Shown here: one piece after another, positions 1 through 5,750 of the stretch
How the letters are laid out: every line of letters begins with the position of its first letter
Numbering within the stretch: the first letter of the stretch is position 1
From: Microbacteriaceae bacterium
GTDB lineage: Bacteria; Actinomycetota; Actinomycetes; Actinomycetales; Microbacteriaceae
DNA length: 5,750 bases
Direction: 5' to 3'
Assembly: GCA_026785785.1 (NCBI GenBank)
Contig: JAJAZI010000191.1
Location: 1 to 5,750, forward strand
Translations under genes and position numbers: made by a program
Notes under the pieces: generated by a model
The model's database searches: none
Seen by the model: the letters and a program-made list of their open reading frames with translations, nothing else
What the model was told of the DNA's origin: nothing

Positions 1-117
1 GGTGATGAGAAGCGGAAGAAACGCGACGGCGAGGAGTGCGAGGAGGAACATCGACACGATGATCTCGACGACGCCGAAGCCCGAGTCACTCGAGCCCGTG
101 GGTTCTATATCTGACAT
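1..117 (-). CDS. Prepilin-like protein (probable minor pilin/pseudopilin), N-terminal part only
   Basis: The reading frame starts at ATG 117-115 and stays open for 39 codons to the window edge, so the C-terminal part is missing. The N-terminus is a class III (type IV prepilin) signal: a 13-residue leader ending SSDSG, then FGVVEI, with the predicted prepilin peptidase cut after Gly13 and the conserved Glu at mature position +5 (Glu18). A long hydrophobic helix follows (rich in L, A, V and I, residues 19-39). The leader is acidic (Asp3, Glu5, Asp11) and lacks the usual basic residues. A strong Shine-Dalgarno (GAGGAAGG, 125-132) sits 7 bases before the ATG and fixes the start. It follows the pilA-like gene by 79 bases on the same strand. 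This position and motif fit a minor pilin or tip/pseudopilin of the same pilus. The exact class (PilV, PilW, GspH/I-like) cannot be told from 39 residues. Confidence 0.85.
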   Translation of the reverse strand, partial: MSDIEPTGSSDSGFGVVEIIVSMFLLALLAVAFLPLLIT

Positions 118-124
118 CGCCGTC

Positions 125-132
125 CCTTCCTC
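125..132 (-). promoter_or_regulatory. Ribosome binding site of the second prepilin gene
   Basis: The minus strand reads GAGGAAGG here, 7 bases before ATG 117. It is the strongest Shine-Dalgarno in the window. An A-run lies just upstream (minus-strand AAAAAA within 138-144). This good independent site suggests the gene can be translated without coupling to pilA. Confidence 0.7.
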
Positions 133-157
133 GCTAGATTTTTTCGTTTAGCCCAAG

Positions 158-185
158 ATGGGGCGCCGCGTTAACGACGCCCCAT
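158..185 (-). terminator. Stem-loop after the pilA-like gene (possible partial terminator or mRNA 3' stabiliser)
   Basis: Eight perfect base pairs (158-165 ATGGGGCG with 178-185 CGCCCCAT) enclose a 12-base loop. That loop can itself form a small CG-TTAA-CG inner hairpin. The element begins 11 bases after the pilA-like stop codon in transcription order. No U-tract follows on the minus strand (CTTGGGCTAAACG), so it is not a classic intrinsic terminator. It could attenuate read-through or protect the 3' end of an abundant pilin mRNA while letting some transcript reach the next gene. Structure is seen; function is inferred. Confidence 0.5.
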
Positions 186-196
186 GAGGTGACGAC

Positions 197-601
197 CTAC
201 GGGGTAGTTTTTACTGCGGCGGTTTTCTCCGTGATGGTGTGCTGGTGCGTGGCGGGAATCCCGGTCCAGTTGCCGGTGATGACGAAAGTGTTGCCGGTCG
301 GGACCATCGTCACGGTCACCTTGGCGCTGGGCGTGTACGTGGTGAGGTTCGCGATTGTAATGGTGGATAGTGCGGTACCTGTGACCAGCTCGGCCACGAC
401 TGCCGTCTTCGCGCTAGTGATGGACGAGGCAACAGCGCTGTCGCGAGCCGCGGCCTGCTGTCCGAGGAAGATCGGGATGGCGATCGCGGCGAGGATGCCG
501 ATGATGATGACGACCACGAGGAGCTCGATGAGGGTGAAGCCCTTGTCGTTGTTGCGGATCTTGTCCTGGCGGGCGGCGAGCGCCCTGGTGAGTGAAAGCA
601 T
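197..601 (-). CDS. pilA: Type IV major prepilin (PilA-like)
   Basis: A 134-residue prepilin, the structural subunit of the pilus. The leader is 21 residues (MLSLTRALAARQDKIRNNDKG), basic overall and long compared with the 6-10 residues common in proteobacterial type IVa pilins. Prepilin peptidase should cut after Gly21, leaving mature Phe22 with Glu26 at position +5 (KGFTLIELL). Residues 22-45 form the hydrophobic membrane/filament-core helix. The helix probably continues amphipathically to about residue 72, followed by a Thr-rich beta-type head (73-134). There are no cysteines, so the classical disulphide-bounded D-region is absent. The start is set at ATG 601: AGGA lies 10 bases upstream (612-615), and a longer in-frame extension would overlap pilC. 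It sits 145 bases after pilC in the same direction, with possible structured RNA between. The family is certain; the role as major subunit is inferred from position and size. Confidence 0.92.
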   Translation of the reverse strand: MLSLTRALAARQDKIRNNDKGFTLIELLVVVIIIGILAAIAIPIFLGQQAAARDSAVASSITSAKTAVVAELVTGTALSTITIANLTTYTPSAKVTVTMVPTGNTFVITGNWTGIPATHQHTITEKTAAVKTTP

Positions 602-746
602 TGTGTTCCAATCCTGTTCGGAAGTGAGATGGTGCGGACAGGCGGCCCCCAGTTGTTGCCCCCTGAAGTAACAGTGACAGCCGGCGGGCGGATCGAGTAT
701 CCCCCTAACGGGGCAACCGATCCCCCAGAACACGGGGCAGAACGCC
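602..746 (-). promoter_or_regulatory. 145-base pilC-pilA gap with nested and competing inverted repeats
   Basis: This is the longest gap inside the operon. On the minus strand, a GGATCG/CGATCC pair encloses a small CCCC-GTTA-GGGG hairpin (plus-strand 702-713). The same CCCC bases also belong to GTTGCCCC (minus strand, 717-710), which is perfectly complementary over 8 bases to GGGGCAAC (minus strand, 662-655) 47 bases downstream. The local hairpin and the long-range stem therefore exclude each other. I see no convincing sigma-70 promoter; GATACT (698-703) is a poor -10 candidate without a matching -35. The layout suits a leader or processing element giving pilA separate control. Function is inference, and GC-rich DNA forms such pairings by chance. 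Confidence 0.4.
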
Positions 747-1979
747 CTATTTGATAAGGGTGAAGATATTGAAGATCGGCAGGTAGAGCGCGACAATCAT
801 TCCGCCGAGAATGACGCCCATGAACGCGATCATGAGGGGCTCGATGAGGGCCGTGAGCTGCTCGGTGGTCGATTCGACCTCCTGGTCGTAGAAGTCCGCG
901 ATCTTCGAGAGCATCGTCTCGAGTGCGCCCGAGTCCTCGCCCACGGAGATCATCTGGGTGACCATCGAGGGGAAGATCGACTCCTCGGCGAGCGGGCCCG
1001 CGACGGTCTTGCCCTGCCGGACGGATTCCTGCACATGGACGAGGGCCTTCTCGACCACGTAGTTGCCGGCTGTAGAGCCGACGATCGAGAGCGCCTGAAG
1101 GATTGGCACGCCGGATTTCATCATCGTGGAGAAGTTGCGGGTGAACCGGGCGATGGCCAGCTTGGTCATCAGCGGGCCGAAGACGGGCAGCTTGAGCTTG
1201 ATCGGGTCGATAACCTTGCGCACCCTGATCGTGTTCTTGTTCTTCGCCCACCAGAACGAGAAGACGACGAGCGCGACGGCGAGCACGGGGCCGAGCCATT
1301 GCATGATCTCGGAGAGCCAGACGAGAATCTGCGTCGGCAGCGGCAGGGTGCCACCGAGCCCCTCGAACATGGTCTTGAACACGGGCACGATGAAGATCAG
1401 CATTCCGACGACGCCCAGCAGAGCCATGATGAGCACGACGACGGGGTAGGTCATCGCCGACTTGATCGTGCCGCGCAGCTTGACCTCCTTCTCGTAGTTT
1501 TCGGCGATCGATTCGAGGGAGCCTTCCAGGAATCCGCCAGTCTCCCCTGCTCGAATCAGGTTGATCATGAGCGGCGGGAAGATCACCTCGTGTTTCGCGA
1601 ACGCCTCGGACAGCGATGCGCCAGCCTCGACGTCCAGGCGCACCCGGTCGAGCGTCTTCTTCAGGGTCGGGTTCTCGCTCTGATCGGTCAAGATGGTGAG
1701 CGCACGCAGCAGCGAGAGGCCCGCGGAAATCATGGTCGACATCTGTCGGCTCATGACGGCGAGGTCCTTGAGGCCCACACGCTTCTCGAACAGGCCTCCC
1801 AGAGAGACCTCCTTGTTCAGCCCGGTGCCGCTCCCCGTCGCCGCAATTGACGTCGGCGCAATGCCCATAGTTCGCAGACGCGACGCGACGGCCGTCTCGC
1901 TGACGGCATCCACCTTGCCTTTGACGATCTTTCCTGCGGAGTCGCGCCCCTTGTAGGCGAAGCTGGTGGCGGTAGCCAT
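747..1979 (-). CDS. pilC: Type IV pilus inner-membrane platform protein PilC (GspF family)
   Basis: A 410-residue protein of usual GspF/PilC length, the polytopic membrane platform that couples cytoplasmic ATPases to pilin insertion and extraction. The N-terminus (FAYKGRDSAGKIVKGKV, residues 7-23) is the standard opening. The two T2SSF repeats run roughly 70-195 and 273-395. Each has an RxxSTMxxSG-type segment (RQMSTMISAGLSLLRAL at 78-94, RNFSTMMKSGVPILQAL at 281-297) and a GE-x-G segment (AGETGGFLEG at 144-153, VGEDSGALE at 346-354). Hydrophobic segments at about 178-203, 228-245 and 379-403 are the three expected membrane helices. The ATG at 1979 lies 3 bases after the pilT stop codon with only a weak Shine-Dalgarno, so translation is probably coupled to pilT. 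No defects are visible. GspF of a type II secretion system would look similar, but the neighbouring PilT favours a pilus. Confidence 0.96.
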   Translation of the reverse strand: MATATSFAYKGRDSAGKIVKGKVDAVSETAVASRLRTMGIAPTSIAATGSGTGLNKEVSLGGLFEKRVGLKDLAVMSRQMSTMISAGLSLLRALTILTDQSENPTLKKTLDRVRLDVEAGASLSEAFAKHEVIFPPLMINLIRAGETGGFLEGSLESIAENYEKEVKLRGTIKSAMTYPVVVLIMALLGVVGMLIFIVPVFKTMFEGLGGTLPLPTQILVWLSEIMQWLGPVLAVALVVFSFWWAKNKNTIRVRKVIDPIKLKLPVFGPLMTKLAIARFTRNFSTMMKSGVPILQALSIVGSTAGNYVVEKALVHVQESVRQGKTVAGPLAEESIFPSMVTQMISVGEDSGALETMLSKIADFYDQEVESTTEQLTALIEPLMIAFMGVILGGMIVALYLPIFNIFTLIK

Positions 1980-1982
1980 GGC

Positions 1983-3572
<1,590 letters not shown>

Positions 3573-3579
3573 AATCATT

Positions 3580-3585
3580 CTCCCC
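3580..3585 (-). promoter_or_regulatory. Ribosome binding site that decides the pilT start
   Basis: The minus strand reads GGGGAG, ending 1 base before ATG 3578 and 7 bases before ATG 3572. Only the second spacing is workable, so the protein should begin MDKPVYEI and the first ATG is a decoy. The site lies wholly in the 18-base gap after the pilB stop. Confidence 0.65.
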
Positions 3586-3590
3586 GTGGC

Positions 3591-5252
3591 TTAGGCCACT
3601 ACCCTCAAAATTTCTTCGATTGATGTGTATCCCAGCTGTGCCTTCGACCAGCCGTCTTCCCGCAACGTGAGCATCCCCTGCTCCCGTGCGGCCCGCGCGA
3701 TATCGGCGGCGGATGCCCGGGCGACGGCAAGGCGCTCGATCTCCTCCGAGACGATCATGAGTTCGTGGATGGCGATGCGTCCGCGGTAGCCGGTGTTGGA
3801 GCAGTGCGTGCACCCGACCGGCTGGTGAAGAGTCGGAACCGGTGTCGACGGGTCGTAGCCAACCCGAAGATTGATGAGGTCGCTCGGCTCGGGCTGGTAG
3901 GCCACCTTGCAGCGACTGCAGAGCCGGCGGGCGAGCCGCTGGGCCACGACGCAGTCGAGGGCGGAGCCGACCAGGAACGGCTCGATCCCCATCTCGGTGA
4001 GCCTGGTGACGGCGCTCGGGGCGTCGTTGGTATGCAGGGTCGAGAGCACGAGGTGGCCGGTGAGCGAGGCCTCGATGGCGATCTGCGCGGTCTCGTGGTC
4101 GCGGATCTCACCCAGCAACACGACATCCGGGTCCGACCGCAGAATCGAGCGCAGCGCGCTCGCGAAGGTCAGCCCGGCCTTGGGGTTCACCTGCACCTGA
4201 TTGATGCCAGCCATACGATACTCGACCGGGTCTTCGACGGTGATGACGTTGATCTCGGGACGCGAGACGGTGTGCAGCGTCGTATAGAGGGTCGTTGACT
4301 TGCCCGAACCGGTCGGGCCGGTGACGAGGATCATGCCGTACGGCTTCGTGTACGAGCTGCGGTACGCCTCGGCGTTGCGCTCGAGCAGGCCGAGGTCGCT
4401 GAGCTTCATGTTGGACTCGGCGTTGTCGAGAATTCGCATGACGATCTTCTCTCCCCACACGGTAGGCAGTGTCGCGACGCGGAGGTCGATCTTGCGGCCG
4501 GCGTGCATGACCGACATGCGGCCGTCCTGAGGCTTGCGCCGCTCGGCGATGTCGATGTCGCTCATGATCTTGAGCCGGGAGATCACGCCGTTCTGAATCG
4601 ACTTCGGCGCGCGCTGCATCTCGTGCAGCACGCCGTCGATGCGGTACCGCACCCGCAGGTCGCGCTCGGCCGGCTCGATGTGGATGTCGGATGCCCGGTC
4701 CTGGATGGCCTGGCTGACGATGAGGTTCACGAAGCGCACGATCGGCACGTCGTCGTCGACGGCCTCGCCGAGGCCGTCGTTGTCGACCGGGCCGCTTTCC
4801 TCTTCGAGCGTGTTGGTGAGCTCGCTCAGCTCGCCGTCGGCGCGGTAGTAGCGCTCGATCGCGGCGAGGAGGTCGGTCTTCTCGGCGACGACCGGCGTCA
4901 CGCTCATTCGCGCGGCGGCGCGCACGTCGTCGAGCGCGAACACGTTTCCGGGATCGACCATCGCCAGCAGCATCCGGCCGTCTTCGATGGCGATGGGGAG
5001 CACGTTGTAGCGGCGGCAGACACTTGCGGGCACGACGCTGATGGCGACGCGGTCGACTTGGCACTCGGTGAGCTCGACGAACGGGAGATTCAGTTTCTCA
5101 GCGAGCGCGGACGCGAACTGCGCCTCAGACACGACTCCCTGGGCGACGAGAGCACGAATGAGAGGTTCATCGTCTTCGTCTGCAGAGAGGTTGTCGAGGT
5201 GCTCGATCGGCAGTACACCGCGAACGATGAGGATGTCTGTCAGGTAAGCCAC
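3591..5252 (-). CDS. pilB: Type IV pilus extension ATPase PilB (GspE/PulE family)
   Basis: A 553-residue cytoplasmic ATPase that powers pilus assembly. The N-terminal region (about 3-135) resembles the GspE-N/MshEN fold: two helix-turn segments at 3-22 and 30-51, then LPFVEL (57-61). An acidic linker (139-168) follows, then the N2 domain and the catalytic domain. Motifs: SDIHIEP (188-194), Walker A GPTGSGKST (312-320), Asp box VEDPVEY (339-345), Walker B DPDVVLLGEIRD (374-385), His box GHLVLSTLHT (399-408), and a zinc-type tetracysteine C445-x2-C448-x32-C481-x2-C484 typical of PilB/GspE and absent from PilT. The frame is open to ATG 5606, but the start is placed at GTG 5252: GAGG (5260-5263) lies 7 bases upstream and the family-like sequence begins there (VAYLTDIL). 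The upstream extension would translate the 9-base repeats as Ala-Arg-Pro. It is the first gene of the operon, 18 bases before pilT. Confidence 0.96.
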   Translation of the reverse strand: MAYLTDILIVRGVLPIEHLDNLSADEDDEPLIRALVAQGVVSEAQFASALAEKLNLPFVELTECQVDRVAISVVPASVCRRYNVLPIAIEDGRMLLAMVDPGNVFALDDVRAAARMSVTPVVAEKTDLLAAIERYYRADGELSELTNTLEEESGPVDNDGLGEAVDDDVPIVRFVNLIVSQAIQDRASDIHIEPAERDLRVRYRIDGVLHEMQRAPKSIQNGVISRLKIMSDIDIAERRKPQDGRMSVMHAGRKIDLRVATLPTVWGEKIVMRILDNAESNMKLSDLGLLERNAEAYRSSYTKPYGMILVTGPTGSGKSTTLYTTLHTVSRPEINVITVEDPVEYRMAGINQVQVNPKAGLTFASALRSILRSDPDVVLLGEIRDHETAQIAIEASLTGHLVLSTLHTNDAPSAVTRLTEMGIEPFLVGSALDCVVAQRLARRLCSRCKVAYQPEPSDLINLRVGYDPSTPVPTLHQPVGCTHCSNTGYRGRIAIHELMIVSEEIERLAVARASAADIARAAREQGMLTLREDGWSKAQLGYTSIEEILRVVA

Positions 5253-5254
5253 AG

Positions 5255-5316
5255 ATCCCCCTCGGGTTAAGTTATGCCCCGCCAGAATTCGGGTCTGGCG
5301 CAAGCAGATGGGGGAC
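5255..5316 (-). promoter_or_regulatory. pilB leader that could fold and hide the ribosome binding site
   Basis: On the minus strand, CGCCAGA (5300-5294) and TCTGGCG (5286-5280) form a perfect 7-base-pair hairpin with a 7-base loop. Upstream of it, GTCCCCC (5316-5310) can pair with GGGGGAT (5261-5255), which includes the pilB Shine-Dalgarno: six Watson-Crick pairs plus one G-U. The hairpin would then sit inside a closing stem that occludes the ribosome binding site. The pairing is directly visible; any regulation (protein, ligand or temperature) is inference. I do not recognise a known riboswitch class. Confidence 0.4.
5257..5263 (-). promoter_or_regulatory. G-rich ribosome binding site that decides the pilB GTG start
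   Basis: The minus strand reads GAGGGGG followed by ATCT and the GTG at 5252. GAGG is 7 bases from the start codon, a good spacing. No comparable site precedes the upstream ATGs in the same frame that I examined. The run of five G can pair with a C-run further upstream in the leader. Confidence 0.65.
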
Positions 5317-5324
5317 AACGTTCT

Positions 5325-5351
5325 TGTATACCCATTAGGGTTCTTAGCTAA
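5325..5351 (-). promoter_or_regulatory. Weak candidate promoter for the pil operon
   Basis: The minus strand has TATACA (5330-5325) as a possible -10 and TTAGCT (5351-5346) as a possible -35 with a short 15-base spacer. Matches to consensus are only 4/6 and 3/6. The position, about 75 bases before the pilB start and in the most AT-rich stretch of the upstream region, is what makes it worth noting. An inverted repeat (GGGTT...AACCC, 5338-5354) overlaps the -35. The true promoter may be elsewhere. Confidence 0.3.
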
Positions 5352-5354
5352 CCC
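5338..5354. repeat. Inverted repeat GGGTT-7-AACCC with TTAGCTAA palindrome core
   Basis: Five-base arms GGGTT (5338-5342) and AACCC (5350-5354) flank a centre that contains the offset perfect palindrome TTAGCTAA (5344-5351). It overlaps the candidate -35 of the operon, so it could be an operator for a dimeric regulator. The arms are short and the case rests mainly on location. Confidence 0.35.
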
Positions 5355-5393
5355 GGTGTTCGCGGATGACGCCATACCCGCAAGGTGGGGGTA

Positions 5394-5429
5394 CGCAGGT
5401 CGCGCAGGTCGCGCAGGTCGCGCAGGTCG
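5394..5429. repeat. Four perfect tandem copies of the 9-base unit CGCAGGTCG
   Basis: The unit CGCAGGTCG repeats four times without error from 5394 to 5429 and then decays into GGCAGCGGC. It lies about 140 bases upstream of the pilB start codon. In the frame of pilB it would read as a repeated Ala-Arg-Pro, which is one reason not to extend pilB through it. It may be a slippage-prone minisatellite or an array of binding sites; the sequence does not say which. Confidence 0.9.
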
Positions 5430-5439
5430 GGCAGCGGCC

Positions 5440-5475
5440 GTGTCGAAACCGACCCTGCGCGCTCGGCTTCGACAC
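5440..5475. repeat. Long inverted repeat GTGTCGAA...TTCGACAC
   Basis: The arms GTGTCGAA (5440-5447) and TTCGACAC (5468-5475) pair perfectly over 8 bases. After one mismatch, CCGA (5449-5452) pairs with TCGG (5463-5466), leaving a 10-base loop. The motif resembles dispersed intergenic palindromes that I associate with Microbacteriaceae chromosomes (TCGACAC and CTCAACCAGC modules). That association is from memory. It has no U-tract, so it is not an obvious terminator. Confidence 0.7.
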
Positions 5476-5503
5476 GCACGCCAGAGCGCGCAGCTCAACC
5501 AGC
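5469..5503 (+). repeat. Direct repeat, copy A (35 bases)
   Basis: Starts TCGACACGCACGCCAGAG and ends CTCAACCAGC. It matches copy B (5700-5734) at 31 of 35 positions in the same orientation, 231 bases apart. The preceding GCTCGGCTTCGACA (5461-5474) is also echoed after copy B at 5737-5750 (12 of 14), so the larger unit probably continues past the right edge. Confidence 0.75.
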
Positions 5504-5514
5504 AGAAGTTCCAC

Positions 5515-5545
5515 CGACCACCCGCCGAATACGGACTAGTGGTCG
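5515..5545. repeat. Inverted repeat CGACCAC...GTGGTCG
   Basis: Seven-base perfect arms (5515-5521 and 5539-5545) surround a 17-base centre. It stands in the non-coding stretch far upstream of pilB. The GACCA/TGGTC sequence recalls the arms of the other repeats here, so it may be a decayed copy of the same family. No function can be assigned. Confidence 0.4.
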
Positions 5546-5668
5546 CTGAACCGCCCACCCCAACGACAACTACTGCGTACTCGGCGACATTTCGGGGCAG
5601 CAACATCCAGCGACACGCGCACCCTACGTCACGGGCACCCCTTCGCGGATTTCGACCCGACGGCCGGC

Positions 5669-5680
5669 GGCCCGCGGGCC
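5669..5680. repeat. Perfect 12-base palindrome GGCCCGCGGGCC
   Basis: A perfect GC-only palindrome in the non-coding region. At this base composition such a sequence can arise by chance; it is recorded because it sits among other inverted repeats and 20 bases before direct-repeat copy B. Confidence 0.5.
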
Positions 5681-5699
5681 ACGTACGCAGCCAAGCGTC

Positions 5700-5734
5700 T
5701 CGACACGCGCGCCAGAGCCCGCTGCTCGACCAGC
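5700..5734 (+). repeat. Direct repeat, copy B (35 bases)
   Basis: Starts TCGACACGCGCGCCAGAG and ends CTCGACCAGC. It differs from copy A at four positions. It is followed by GCTCGGTCTCGACA, the apparent beginning of a further unit that is cut by the window edge. Confidence 0.75.
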
Positions 5735-5750
5735 CCGCTCGGTCTCGACA

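Larger units (their letters stand above)
5253..5750. other. Non-coding region upstream of the pil operon
   Basis: About 500 bases without a gene I can support on either strand. The part next to pilB (5253-5393) is relatively AT-rich and holds the leader fold and the weak promoter candidate. Beyond it lie the 9-base tandem repeats, several inverted repeats and a pair of 35-base direct repeats. The open frames here lack a plausible ribosome binding site and mostly translate repeats. No tRNA, insertion sequence or phage remnant is visible. The next gene to the right is outside the window. Confidence 0.7.

Noticed and set aside
189..671. Plus-strand open frame opposite the pilin gene
   Set aside because: It mirrors the pilin codons and ends in the structured gap; no ribosome binding site or recognisable family.
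698..703. GATACT as a -10 promoter element for pilA
   Set aside because: Only 4 of 6 consensus bases match and nothing resembling a -35 lies 16-18 bases upstream.
602..796. Extension of the pilA frame upstream to 796
   Set aside because: It would overlap the end of pilC by about 50 bases and give a Cys- and Pro-rich segment before the prepilin leader. ATG 601 starts directly at a normal basic leader.
5253..5330. Cyclic-di-GMP (GEMM) riboswitch before pilB
   Set aside because: Such switches precede pilus genes in some bacteria, but the conserved GEMM core (CACGCACAGGGCAAACC-like) is absent here and in the pilC-pilA gap.
5394..5503. CRISPR array
   Set aside because: The repeats are 9 bases, contiguous and without spacers; the 35-base copies are only two, imperfect and 231 bases apart.
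5253..5606. Extension of the pilB frame upstream to ATG 5606 (118 extra residues)
   Set aside because: The extension translates the 9-base repeats as Ala-Arg-Pro and has no family-like sequence. The GTG at 5252 has a well-placed Shine-Dalgarno and begins the conserved PilB N-terminus.

Overview
The window holds most of a chromosomal type IV pilus (T4P) assembly operon from a high-GC Gram-positive bacterium. All genes are on the minus strand, so the operon reads from right to left. An actinobacterium is likely, and family Microbacteriaceae is my best guess. The reasons are the GC-rich third codon positions, the GTG start with a G-rich Shine-Dalgarno, the long charged shadow frames opposite real genes, and upstream inverted repeats of the GGTTTCGACAC / GCTCAACCAGC kind, which I associate with that family. 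The family assignment is inference.

Layout in transcription order: a non-coding upstream region (5253-5750) with several repeats, a weak promoter candidate and a leader that could fold over the ribosome binding site; pilB, the extension ATPase (5252-3591, GTG start); pilT, the retraction ATPase (3572-1983), with an unusual N-terminal extension of about 150 residues; pilC, the inner-membrane platform protein (1979-747); a 145-base gap with nested and competing inverted repeats; a pilA-like major pilin (601-197); a stem-loop; and the first 39 codons of a second prepilin-like protein that runs off the left edge (117-1).

Functionally, PilB and PilT would drive assembly and disassembly of a pilus made mainly of the 134-residue prepilin, through the PilC platform. 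PilT carries a recognisable AIRNLIRE-type motif, so the pilus is probably retractile and this is not a type II secretion or Tad system. The prepilin peptidase and the PilM/N/O-type genes are not in the window and could lie beyond the left edge.

The core is a recognisable, conserved system, not a new one. The most unusual element is the PilT extension. It is Pro-rich, apparently disordered, and carries five spaced copies of a PVYE[I/L]PV-like motif that vary at synonymous sites. Secondary points of interest are the possible RNA structures before pilB and before pilA, the stem-loop after pilA, and the Thr-rich, Cys-free pilin head.
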